NCBI RefSeq assembly: GCF_017491605.1
Contig: NZ_JAFGYY010000020.1
Location: 39,169 to 103,168 of the forward strand
Origin: Pseudomonas sp. 30_B
Lineage (GTDB): Bacteria; Pseudomonadota; Gammaproteobacteria; Pseudomonadales; Pseudomonadaceae
Direction: 5' to 3'
Length of the DNA stretch: 64,000 nt
How positions within the stretch are numbered: position 1 is the stretch's first letter; every line of letters begins with the position of its first letter. The position numbers and the translations under genes are program-made. Of the stretch, positions 8,328 through 15,863 are shown one piece after another. A model generated the notes under the pieces. It was not told the DNA's origin. It worked only from the letters and a program-made list of their open reading frames with translations, and searched no databases.

Positions 8328-9803
8328 ATGACAAACACTTCCCCCGGATCGGCTGCCGTGCGCGTGCTGATCATCGGCGCCGGCTTCGCCGGCCTGGGCC
8401 TGGCGATCCGTCTGAAGCAGGCGGGCATCGAGGATTTCCTGATCCTCGAAAAGGCCGGCGACGTCGGCGGCTGCTGGCGCGAGAACCGCTATCCGGGCGC
8501 CGCCTGCGACGTGCCTTCGCACCTGTATTCCTTTTCCTTCGAGCCCAAGGCCGACTGGTCGCGCAAGTTCGCCCCGCAGGCGGAAATCCTCGACTACGCC
8601 CGGCACTGCGCGGACAAGTACGGCCTGCGCGAACGCATCCGCTTCCACTGCGAAGTCAGCGCGGCGAGCTTCGACGAGGCGGCCGGGGAGTGGCGGGTGA
8701 CCTGCGCCAATGGCGAGGTGCTGCGCGCCCAGTCGCTGGTCTGTGCCCTCGGCCAGTTGAGCCGGCCACTGATTCCGCATCTGCCTGGCATCGAGCGTTT
8801 CCAGGGCAAGGCCTTCCACTCCGCGCAGTGGGATGACCAGGCGAAGCTGGAAGGCGGCCGCGTGGCGGTGATCGGCACAGGCGCCAGCGCCATCCAGTTC
8901 GTCCCGCAGATCGCGCCGAAGGCCGCCGAGCTGCTGCTGTTCCAGCGCAGTGCGGCCTATGTGATTCCCAAGCCGGACCGTCCCTATGCCGCCTGGGAGC
9001 GCAACCTGAAGGCGCGCCTGCCGTGGCTGCAACGGCTCGATCGGGGGCTCAAGTACATCCAGCACGAGGCGCGTGCACTGGCCTTCACCGTGTTCCCGCC
9101 GCTGATGAAGATGATGCGCCTGAGCTTCCACCGTCACCTGCAGCGGGGCATTCCCGATGCCGGCCTGCGCGCGCGGCTGGAGCCGGATTACCCGCTGGGC
9201 TGCAAGCGCATCCTGATCAGCAACGACTACTACCCGGCACTGGCGCGCAGCAATGTGAAGCTGGTGGATACCGGCATCCGTGAAGTCACCGAGGACGCCA
9301 TCGTCACCCGCGACGGCCAGCGCCATCCTGTGGATACCATCATCTACGGCACCGGTTTCGCCGCCACCGAGTTCCTCGCGCCGATGCGCGTCCAGGGGTT
9401 GGGTGGGCGCGAGTTGAACCAGGCGTGGAAAGAGGGCGCCGAGGCCTACAAGGGCATCAGCGTCAGCGGCTTCCCCAACCTGTTCATCCTCTACGGGCCG
9501 AACACCAACCTGGGGCACAACTCGATCATCTACATGCTGGAGAGCCAGTTCCCCTACGTGCTCGGCTGCCTGCAGCGGATCCGCCGCGAGGGCCTGAAGT
9601 ACCTGGACGTGAAACCCCAGGTGCAGCAGCGTTTCAACCAGCACCTGCAGCACGAGTTGCGCCATACCATCTGGGAACGCGGCTGCAACAGCTGGTACAA
9701 GACCGCCAGCGGGCGCAATACCGTGAACTGGCCGGGCTTCACCTTCCGCTATCGTCAACAGACCCGCCAGCCGGAGTTCGCCGACTATGACTGCATCCGT
9801 TGA
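8328..9803 (+). CDS. Baeyer-Villiger-type flavin monooxygenase
   Basis: FAD/NADPH monooxygenase that inserts oxygen next to a ketone, giving an ester or lactone. FAD-binding IIGAGFAGLG is at about residues 15-24 and NADPH-binding VIGTGASAIQ at about 181-190. The Baeyer-Villiger fingerprint FxGxxxHxxxW is exact: FQGKAFHSAQW at about 158-168. Its 491 residues fit class B monooxygenases of the MymA/EthA kind. I used ATG 8328 because the FAD motif then sits at the usual distance from the N-terminus. The next gene overlaps its end by 17 bases. With the esterase and SDR it makes an alcohol-ketone-ester-acid route; the natural substrate is unknown. Confidence 0.88.
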   Translation: MTNTSPGSAAVRVLIIGAGFAGLGLAIRLKQAGIEDFLILEKAGDVGGCWRENRYPGAACDVPSHLYSFSFEPKADWSRKFAPQAEILDYARHCADKYGLRERIRFHCEVSAASFDEAAGEWRVTCANGEVLRAQSLVCALGQLSRPLIPHLPGIERFQGKAFHSAQWDDQAKLEGGRVAVIGTGASAIQFVPQIAPKAAELLLFQRSAAYVIPKPDRPYAAWERNLKARLPWLQRLDRGLKYIQHEARALAFTVFPPLMKMMRLSFHRHLQRGIPDAGLRARLEPDYPLGCKRILISNDYYPALARSNVKLVDTGIREVTEDAIVTRDGQRHPVDTIIYGTGFAATEFLAPMRVQGLGGRELNQAWKEGAEAYKGISVSGFPNLFILYGPNTNLGHNSIIYMLESQFPYVLGCLQRIRREGLKYLDVKPQVQQRFNQHLQHELRHTIWERGCNSWYKTASGRNTVNWPGFTFRYRQQTRQPEFADYDCIR

Positions 9804-10734
9804 ACCGCAGGTGCCGCTCTCCCTTGGCCAGAAGATCCTCACCGCCGCCTTGCGCGGCCTGCTCAACCTGCTGTTCCGCGGCCTGATGGGGCCGCAGTTG
9901 CCGGTGCAGGCGCAGCGCGCGCTGCTGCGCGGGCTGACCGCCGCGACCCTGACGCCCCGTGGCGTGCAGCGCGAGCAGACGACTCTGGGCGGGCTGCCCT
10001 GCGAAGTCTGGCGGCCCCGCGAGGGTAGGGCGGGGACGGTGATCCTCTACCTGCACGGCGGCGCCTATCTGGTCGGCTCGCCGGCCACCCACCGGGCCAT
10101 CACCGCCAACCTGGCGCGGCTCTGCCAGGCGGAGGTCTGGGCGCTGGATTACCGCCTGGCGCCGGAGCACCCGTTCCCGGCCCAGCGTGATGATGCGGTG
10201 GCGGCCTACCGTGCGCTGCTGGACAAGGGCATCCCGTCTTCGGCCATCGCCATTGCCGGGGATTCCGCCGGCGGCCACCTGACCCTGCAACTGGCGCTGC
10301 AAGCGAAGGCGCTCGGACTGCCGGCGCCCGGTGCGCTGGTGACCTTCTCGCCGGTGACCGACCTGACTTCCGAGCACCTGCACGCACCGGCGGCGGGCGA
10401 TCCCCTGATTACCCGCGCCTGGATCGACAGCGCCATGGCGATGTTCTGCCCGCCGGGCGTGAGTCGGAGCGATGCGCAGCTGTCGCCGCTGTACGCCGAT
10501 CTCACCGGCCTGCCGCCGCTGCTGATCCAGGTTGGCGAAGATGAAGTGCTGCGCAACGACAGCCTGCGTTTCGCCGATGCCGCGCGACGCCATGGCGCCG
10601 TGGTGAAGCTGCAGCGCTTCCCGAACTGCTGGCACGTGTTCCAGGCCCACGCGGGGGTACTGAATGTGGCTGACCGTGCGTTGCAGGACGTGGCCAAGTT
10701 TGTCGCCCAACATCTGCGGGGAGTGCGTGGATGA
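9787..10734 (+). CDS. Alpha/beta hydrolase esterase, HSL (LipR-like) family
   Basis: Hormone-sensitive-lipase-type esterase, 315 residues. The oxyanion motif YLHGGAYLVGSP is at about 88-99 and the nucleophile elbow AGDSAGGH at about 157-164, with Ser160. The acid and histidine are likely in VGEDEVL and NCWHVFQ near the C-terminus. It starts inside the end of the monooxygenase gene (17-base overlap) and overlaps the next gene by 4 bases, so the three are translationally coupled. The expected role is hydrolysis of the ester made by the monooxygenase. No signal peptide is obvious, so it is probably cytoplasmic. Confidence 0.87.
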   Translation: MTASVEPQVPLSLGQKILTAALRGLLNLLFRGLMGPQLPVQAQRALLRGLTAATLTPRGVQREQTTLGGLPCEVWRPREGRAGTVILYLHGGAYLVGSPATHRAITANLARLCQAEVWALDYRLAPEHPFPAQRDDAVAAYRALLDKGIPSSAIAIAGDSAGGHLTLQLALQAKALGLPAPGALVTFSPVTDLTSEHLHAPAAGDPLITRAWIDSAMAMFCPPGVSRSDAQLSPLYADLTGLPPLLIQVGEDEVLRNDSLRFADAARRHGAVVKLQRFPNCWHVFQAHAGVLNVADRALQDVAKFVAQHLRGVRG

Positions 10735-11492
10735 ACAACATCCTCATCAGTGGCGCCGCGTCGGGGATCGGTGCCGCCACCGCAAGACTGTTTCACCAAC
10801 GGGGTTGGCGCGTCGGCCTGCTCGACCGGAATTCCGAGCCGCTGGCAGCGCTCGCCGCCGAACTGGGCGATGCCTGGCAGCGGGCGCTGGATGTCACCGA
10901 TGCCGAGGCGTTGACGGCAGCCGTGCGTGAATACGCCGAGGCCTGCGACGGTGGTCTGCGCCTGCTGTTCAATTGTGCGGGCATCCTGCGTTTCGGCCGC
11001 TTCGAGGACATCAGCCTGGCGGAGCACAACCTGATCATCGCGATCAATGTGCAGGGCGTGTTCAATTGCTGCCATGCCGCGCTGCCGTTCCTCAAGCGCA
11101 CGCCGGGCGCGCAGGTGCTGAACATGGGCTCGGCCTCGGGGCTTTACGGCGTGCCGCAGATGGCCAGCTATTCCGCCTCGAAGTTCGCCATTCGCGGATT
11201 GACCGAGGCGCTGGAGCTGGAGTGGCGCGAGCACGGCATTCGCGTCGCCGACCTGATGCCGCCCTTCGTGCGCACGCCGATGGTCGCCAGCCAAGCGGTC
11301 GAGCCACCGGTGCTGCGCCGCCTGGGCGTAACCCTGAGCGCCGAGGACATCGCCGCAGCGGCCTGGCGCCAGGCGCAGAGCCGGGCGGTGCACCGGCCCA
11401 TCGGCGCGCTGTTCCGGGCGATGTACTGGTCCGGTCAACTGTCGCCGCCGGCGCTCAATCGCTGGGTGATGGCCTGGCTCAGCCGCGCCTGA
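10731..11492 (+). CDS. Short-chain dehydrogenase/reductase
   Basis: NAD(P)-dependent oxidoreductase of classical SDR length (253 residues). The cofactor motif ISGAASGIGAA is at 6-16, NCAG at 81-84, and the catalytic triad is Ser134, Tyr147 and Lys151 (YSASK). Its ATG overlaps the esterase stop (ATGA). By context it likely oxidises an alcohol to the ketone used by the monooxygenase, or handles the alcohol released by the esterase. The gene order monooxygenase-esterase-SDR matches Rv3083-Rv3084-Rv3085 of M. tuberculosis as I remember it. Confidence 0.88.
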   Translation: MNNILISGAASGIGAATARLFHQRGWRVGLLDRNSEPLAALAAELGDAWQRALDVTDAEALTAAVREYAEACDGGLRLLFNCAGILRFGRFEDISLAEHNLIIAINVQGVFNCCHAALPFLKRTPGAQVLNMGSASGLYGVPQMASYSASKFAIRGLTEALELEWREHGIRVADLMPPFVRTPMVASQAVEPPVLRRLGVTLSAEDIAAAAWRQAQSRAVHRPIGALFRAMYWSGQLSPPALNRWVMAWLSRA

Positions 11493-11642
11493 GATTCGCC
11501 GCGAGAAAACGCGCACGCTCTGTCTCAGGGCTTTGCGCGATTTTCATCGCGGGGCTGCCCGTGGCGGCCGGAGCCTCGTAGACTCCCACGCCGGCGCCGT
11601 GGATGCGGCGCCGGTTCGTACGGTCTTCAAGGAATCTGCTCC

Positions 11643-12326
11643 ATGCAGCGCCCCCGCCTTTCCTGGAAAGCGGCCTGGCAACAGGCCTGGAACGATGTCA
11701 CCAGCCCTTTCGATCGCCTCAGCGAAGGGGCTTTTGGCGTGGTCATGGCCCTGACCATCATCTCGGTCATCCCGGCCGCAGCCGAAGGCGCTGGCCGCCA
11801 TGACCTGATTATCGCCGCGCTGGGCTGCAACCTGGCCTGGGGAGTGGTGGACGCGATGATGACCCTGGTGGGCATCCGTGTGCGCCTGGATCACGCCCAC
11901 GAGCGCCTGCATGCCTTGCGGGGTGCGCAGCAGGAGCAGGGTTTCCGCGAAGGGCTGCGTGACTTTCTTCCGGATGTGGTGGTCGATGGCATGCTGCCCG
12001 AGGAAGTGCAGCGCATGCGCCACAACCTGCTCGCCTCCCGGATCGGGACGGGGGCTGCGCCACGGTTGGGGCGCGAGCACTGGCTGGCCTGGCTGGTGCT
12101 GGGCTCGCATACCTTCGCCGCCACCTTCCCGATCATCCTGCCGTTGCTGCTGATCCCTGACGACCTGTTGGCCTTGCGCGCCGCCCAGTCGATCGGGCTG
12201 GCCATGCTGTTCATCCTGGGGTGGCGCTTGGCGCGCTGGGCCGGCGGCTCGCCGTGGAAGTCCTCGCTGGGCTTCACCGCCCTCGGGGTGCTGATGACCG
12301 GCATCTGCCTGGCCCTGGGCGGATAG
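11643..12326 (+). CDS. VIT1/CCC1-like membrane protein
   Basis: A 227-residue inner-membrane protein with about five hydrophobic segments. The start resembles the VIT1/CCC1-type family seen in Pseudomonas: SPFDRLSEGAFGVVMALTII, then LGCNLAWGVVDAMMTL. A soluble charged stretch (about 80-135) separates this from three C-terminal helices. Relatives in eukaryotes carry Fe2+ or Mn2+ into vacuoles; the bacterial role is not established. The ATG at 11643 follows a weak ribosome site (CAAGGAATCTGCTCC). The gene appears to stand alone. My assignment rests on pattern memory of the N-terminal motif. Confidence 0.6.
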   Translation: MQRPRLSWKAAWQQAWNDVTSPFDRLSEGAFGVVMALTIISVIPAAAEGAGRHDLIIAALGCNLAWGVVDAMMTLVGIRVRLDHAHERLHALRGAQQEQGFREGLRDFLPDVVVDGMLPEEVQRMRHNLLASRIGTGAAPRLGREHWLAWLVLGSHTFAATFPIILPLLLIPDDLLALRAAQSIGLAMLFILGWRLARWAGGSPWKSSLGFTALGVLMTGICLALGG

Positions 12327-12337
12327 TGTTTCAGGCT

Positions 12338-12371
12338 GTTTCAGCCGTGGGTGTTGGTCTTCGGCTGAAAC
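12338..12371. terminator. Stem-loop after the VIT-like gene, in a gene-free stretch
   Basis: GTTTCAGCCG (12338-12347) and CGGCTGAAAC (12362-12371) form a perfect 10-bp stem without a T-run, 12 bases after the stop codon. The half-site recurs as GTTTCAGGC at 12329 and GGCTGAAAC near 12449. Between 12372 and 12684 I see no gene; the AT-richer part near 12540-12670 presumably holds the rraB promoter. Confidence 0.4.
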
Positions 12372-12699
12372 CTGCGCGGCGCTGCGACCTTGTGCTGGGC
12401 GTGCTGGTGCCGGGTACCGGTCGTGCCGAATTGCCGCCTGTCGCCGCTGCCCGGGCTGAAACGGTGAAGTAGCGGCAACTCGCCGGCAGAGGCGCTACGC
12501 TGGTGAGGTAGCCTTCACAATCCGCCAAGGGATAGTGCCTTTCAGCGTGTTCGGCGGATTTGGCTTCCAATGGGGGGACGTTGTTTGACTTGGCGTTTCC
12601 TGTGGCACATAGAGGTGCCCGGAACGCATCCTTGCCGCCGGCAAGGGGCGTTCGTTGGCGGGAAATAAACTCTGAACGTCTCGAAAGGAGGTGCGTACC

Positions 12700-13041
12700 A
12701 TGGAAAAGCCCCTCTCGGAGGATATCAGCGTCAACGTGTTGCGCCGGATGAAGGAGGGTGGCTTCGATTTCGCTCGCATTCATCCCATCGATTTTTTCGC
12801 CATCTTTCCCGATGAACAGAATGCCCGTAAGGCCGCCCGGCAATTCCGCGGCGAGTCGCTGAGAGCGCAGGTCGAAGCCCGCGACGATGGTGGGTGGAGC
12901 CTGCAGATCAGCAAGGTGATGTTCGCGACCCACGCGGGCATCGGCGCCTTCGAACACGACCTGGAGGAAGTCGTGGCGCCGCTGGGAGGTGTTCTGGACG
13001 GCTGGGGCGTGACCCAGGAAGTGAGTTCCCTGCGTCCCTAG
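12700..13041 (+). CDS. RraB-family ribonuclease E inhibitor-like protein
   Basis: Small acidic cytoplasmic protein (113 residues) with the RraB family pattern: an acidic start, then FARIHPIDFFAIFPDEQNAR and VMFATHAGIGAFEHDLEEVV. In E. coli RraB binds RNase E and changes mRNA decay; whether this Pseudomonas member does so is not known. The start is clear: AAGGAGG at 12685-12691 is 8 bases before ATG 12700, and an upstream in-frame GTG lies inside that Shine-Dalgarno sequence. A short perfect hairpin (13057-13074) follows the stop. Confidence 0.72.
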   Translation: MEKPLSEDISVNVLRRMKEGGFDFARIHPIDFFAIFPDEQNARKAARQFRGESLRAQVEARDDGGWSLQISKVMFATHAGIGAFEHDLEEVVAPLGGVLDGWGVTQEVSSLRP

Positions 13042-13056
13042 CAGCAACGCGTTCCG

Positions 13057-13074
13057 AGCCGTCGACCGACGGCT
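13057..13074 (+). terminator. Hairpin after rraB-like gene
   Basis: AGCCGTCG and CGACGGCT pair perfectly with a 2-base loop, followed by TGTGATTGT. The T-run is poor, so termination strength is uncertain. Confidence 0.4.
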
Positions 13075-13083
13075 GTGATTGTC

Positions 13084-13141
13084 TACCCGCAACCGCATAC
13101 GCGCCGTCACTCACCGTGACGGCGCGGTTTACGTGCGGGTA
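13084..13141 (+). promoter_or_regulatory. Nested hairpin in the amidotransferase leader
   Basis: Three stacked helices: TACCCGC (13084-13090) with GCGGGTA (13135-13141), AACC with GGTT, and the inner perfect 10-bp GCGCCGTCAC (13101-13110) with GTGACGGCGC (13116-13125) around a 5-base loop. It ends 55 bases before the amidotransferase ATG. The inner hairpin is followed by GGTTTA rather than a T-run. It may be a structured 5' leader or an operator. Confidence 0.4.
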
Positions 13142-13195
13142 CGCCGGGGTTTATGGCGACTTCTCGATACGGCAGACTGCCGTGCGGAGGTGACC

Positions 13196-13900
13196 ATGAC
13201 CGATATTCTGATTCTGACCCACGTCGATTTCTGCCCGCCGGGCCACCTGGCCACGGTGCTGGACCGTTGCGGCCTATCGTTCGAGGTGCGCCGCGCCGAC
13301 CTCGATGAGCTGCAGGGCTATGACCTGGAGCGGCCTAGGGCGGTCGCGATCATGGGCGGGCCGATGAGCGTCAATGACGACACGCCATGGCTGCGCACGG
13401 AAATCGCGGCGATCCGCCGTTTCATCGAGCGCGACGTACCGATGATCGGCCACTGCCTGGGCGGGCAATTGCTGGCCAAGGCGCTGGGCGCGGACATCCG
13501 TCGTCTGCCCTACACCGAAATGGGCTGGCAGCCGATGCGTCGCCTGGAATCGCAGAGCCCATGGCTGGCGCACCTGCCGGACGAATTCCCGATCTACCAG
13601 TGGCACGGCGATACCTTCGACCTGCCCGAAGGTGCGACGCACCTGCTTTCCAGCCCCTGGTGCGAGAACCAGGCGTTCAGCTTCGGCGATTACATCCTTG
13701 GCCTGCAGGGACACCCGGAGATGACCGAGGAACTGGTGAGCGGCTGGATCAACGGCTGGCCGGAATACCTCGACCCCAGCCAGCCGAGCCAGGAGAGCGC
13801 GGAAGTGATGCTGGCCGAGTTGCCGCAGAAAGTGGCAGCGATGAACCGGGTGGCGGAAGGGTTCTACAGCCATTGGCTGAAGTTGGCGGGGCTGGTCTGA
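13196..13900 (+). CDS. Class I glutamine amidotransferase (GMP synthase-like)
   Basis: Stand-alone glutaminase-fold protein, 234 residues. The nucleophile elbow is IGHCLGGQ (Cys87) and the His/Glu pair is in QGHPEMTEE (His173, Glu175), so the triad is intact. I chose ATG 13196 because GGAGGTGACC lies directly upstream; the longer frame would begin inside the leader hairpin. Such proteins often cleave gamma-glutamyl amides or serve amide transfer, but the partner cannot be read from the sequence. The gene stands alone, followed by REP and other repeats. A second, different member lies at 30300-31037. Confidence 0.8.
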   Translation: MTDILILTHVDFCPPGHLATVLDRCGLSFEVRRADLDELQGYDLERPRAVAIMGGPMSVNDDTPWLRTEIAAIRRFIERDVPMIGHCLGGQLLAKALGADIRRLPYTEMGWQPMRRLESQSPWLAHLPDEFPIYQWHGDTFDLPEGATHLLSSPWCENQAFSFGDYILGLQGHPEMTEELVSGWINGWPEYLDPSQPSQESAEVMLAELPQKVAAMNRVAEGFYSHWLKLAGLV

Positions 13901-13919
13901 GTTTCTGCCGCGTCGCGGC

Positions 13920-13986
13920 ATCGCGGACGGAGTCCGCTCCTACGGTGGGCGTGGTGCTCTTCGTAGGAGCGGAGCTTCTCCGCGAT
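13920..13986. repeat. REP element pair (inverted)
   Basis: Copies at 13920-13943 (reverse) and 13963-13986 (forward) of the GTAGGAGCGGA-type REP unit, placed directly after the amidotransferase gene and just before the 296-nt repeat. Confidence 0.85.
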
Positions 13987-14000
13987 GCTCTTTGGGCTTG

Positions 14001-14296
14001 GGTGTTTCTGCGCCGCTTCGGCATGTTCGGATGTATTTTGTTTCGCCCCTCGGGCGAGTCCCTTTTGTCAAACGACACAAAAGGAACCAAAAGGTCTTGC
14101 CCCATCATCCGGGTCTCGCTTCGCGAGACTCCCCTCGCTCCATCGAAGTTTCAGGGGCACGCCGCGAAGGGCCATCCTTGGCCCATCGCGGCTCTCGCGG
14201 CATCCATGCCGCTCAACCCCTGAAACTCCGATTCCACTCGGCCTCCTGAAGAGGCGCTCGGAGTGCTCGGAGATTTCTCTGGAAATCTTCAAGAGC
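14001..14296 (+). repeat. 296-nt structured dispersed repeat, copy A
   Basis: Matches the reverse complement of 41992-42287 over its whole length. Predicted helices: TCGCCC/GGGCGA (14043-14057); CCTTTTGT/ACAAAAGG (14061-14084); GTCTCGC/GCGAGAC (14113-14129). A three-way unit follows, closed by GTTTCAGGGG (14148-14157) with CCCCTGAAAC (14217-14226), enclosing GCCGCGA/TCGCGGC (14161-14192) and GCGGCAT/ATGCCGC (14197-14212). Several stems differ in sequence from copy B but keep pairing. It lies between two convergent gene ends. Open frames across it are not credible genes. Similar intergenic sequences are, from memory, often mis-annotated as short proteins in Pseudomonas. Confidence 0.8.
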
Positions 14297-14333
14297 AAGC
14301 TGAGCGCGGGGCTCCCGCAGCAAACCTGTTCTT

Positions 14334-14379
14334 GTAGGAGCGGGCCATGCCCGCGATCGCGCCCATGGGGCGCTCCTAC
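14334..14379. repeat. REP element (fused inverted pair)
   Basis: A GTAGGAGCGGGC-type unit running into a partial inverted unit ending GCGCTCCTAC. It begins 38 bases after copy A of the 296-nt repeat. Confidence 0.8.
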
Positions 14380-14398
14380 AGGGAACTGCCGGCCTTCC

Positions 14399-15823
14399 TC
14401 AATGCTTGATCATGATGTGCCGCGCCACGGTGTAGTCCTCGAGGCCGTACATGGACAGGTCCTTGCCGTAGCCGGACTGCTTGAAGCCGCCGTGGGGCAT
14501 TTCGCTGCACAGCATGAAGTGGGTGTTCACCCAGGTGCAGCCGTACTGCAGGCGCGCGGCCACCCGTGAGGCGCGGCCGACATCGCGGGTCCAGACCGAG
14601 GAGGCGAGGCCGTAGTCGGAGTCGTTGGCCCAGCGCACCGCCTCGTCCGCATCGCTGAAAGGCGTCACCGAGACCACCGGGCCGAACACCTCGCGGCGGA
14701 CGATCTCGTCGTCCTGCTCGGCATTGGCCACCACCGTCGGTTCGTAGAAGAAGCCCTTGCCGCTGACGATGTTGCCGCCGGTGGCGATGCGGATGTGCGG
14801 GCTGGCCTTGGCCCGTTCGACGAAGCCGGAGACGCGCTCGCGCTGCGCCGCGGTGATCAGTGGGCCGAGTTCGGTGTTCGGGTCGTTCTGCATCCCCGTC
14901 TTCAGGCTGCCGACGGCGCTGGCCAGGTCGGCGACGAAGTTGTCGTAGATCTTCTTGCCGGCATAGATGCGGCAGGCGGCGGTGCAGTCCTGGCCGGCGT
15001 TGTAGAAGCCGAAGGTGCGGATGCCGGCCACCACGTCCGCAAGGTCCGCGTCGTCGAACACAATCACCGGGGCCTTGCCGCCCAGTTCCATGTGCAGGCG
15101 CTTCACGCTGTCGGCGGCGCTGCGGATGATCGCCTTGCCGGTGCCCACCGAGCCGGTGAGGGACACCATGCGTACCAGATCGTGGCTCACCAGCGGCGAG
15201 CCGACGGTCGGGCCACGGCCGAAGACCAGGTTGACCACCCCGGCGGGGAACAGCTCGGCGATGAATTCGGCGACCCGCAGCGCGGTCAGCGGCGTCTGCT
15301 CCGAGGGCTTGAGCACCACGCAGTTGCCGGCGGCCAGGGCTGGGCCGAGTTTCCACGCGGCCATCATCAGCGGGTAGTTCCAGGGGGCGATGGAGGCGAC
15401 CACGCCCACCGGATCGCGGCGGATCATCGAGGTGAAACCGGGCAGGTACTCGCCAGCGGCGGAGCCGGGCAGCACACGGCAGGCGCCGGCGAAGAAACGG
15501 AACACGTCGGCAATGGCCGGGATCTCGTCGTTCAGCGCGGCGGCGTAGGGCTTGCCGCAGTTGTCCGATTCCAGCCGGGCCAGCTCCTCGGCGTGCTCCT
15601 CGATGCGGTCGGCCAGGCGCAGCAGGAGCATGGCGCGGTCTTTCGGCGCGGTCTGCGACCAGCTGTCGAAGGCATGGTCGGCGGCGCGTACGGCGGCGTC
15701 CACCTGCGCTTCGCTGGCCTCGGCGATCTGCCCGAGCACCTCGCCGGTGGAGGGGTTGAGGATGTCCAGCTTCTCGCCTTCGCCGGCGATGAACTGGCCG
15801 TTGATCAGGAGTTTGGTTTGCAT
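14399..15823 (-). CDS. patD: Gamma-aminobutyraldehyde dehydrogenase
   Basis: NAD-dependent aldehyde dehydrogenase oxidising 4-aminobutanal to 4-aminobutyrate in putrescine breakdown. Key sites: PWNYPLMMAAWKLGPALAAG, LTGSVGTGKAI (cofactor), MELGGKAP (general-base Glu), NAGQDCTAACR (catalytic Cys), and EVFGPVVSV. The last gene of a five-gene operon in the same order as E. coli ydcSTUVW. The start at 15823 (MQTKLLINGQF) has GGAGG 8 bases upstream; the longer frame adds an unlikely His-rich N-terminus. Its length of 474 residues equals the E. coli enzyme as I recall it. Confidence 0.88.
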   Translation of the reverse strand: MQTKLLINGQFIAGEGEKLDILNPSTGEVLGQIAEASEAQVDAAVRAADHAFDSWSQTAPKDRAMLLLRLADRIEEHAEELARLESDNCGKPYAAALNDEIPAIADVFRFFAGACRVLPGSAAGEYLPGFTSMIRRDPVGVVASIAPWNYPLMMAAWKLGPALAAGNCVVLKPSEQTPLTALRVAEFIAELFPAGVVNLVFGRGPTVGSPLVSHDLVRMVSLTGSVGTGKAIIRSAADSVKRLHMELGGKAPVIVFDDADLADVVAGIRTFGFYNAGQDCTAACRIYAGKKIYDNFVADLASAVGSLKTGMQNDPNTELGPLITAAQRERVSGFVERAKASPHIRIATGGNIVSGKGFFYEPTVVANAEQDDEIVRREVFGPVVSVTPFSDADEAVRWANDSDYGLASSVWTRDVGRASRVAARLQYGCTWVNTHFMLCSEMPHGGFKQSGYGKDLSMYGLEDYTVARHIMIKH

Positions 15824-15863
15824 CGCGTGTCCTCCGTGCGGGTGCGGTTGATGGATTCGCGGG

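Noticed and set aside
13992..14249. Short proteins beginning LFRPSGESLL or similar across the 296-nt repeats
   Set aside because: Frames exist on both strands of both copies, but the copies differ by pairing-preserving changes rather than codon-preserving ones, and there are no ribosome sites.
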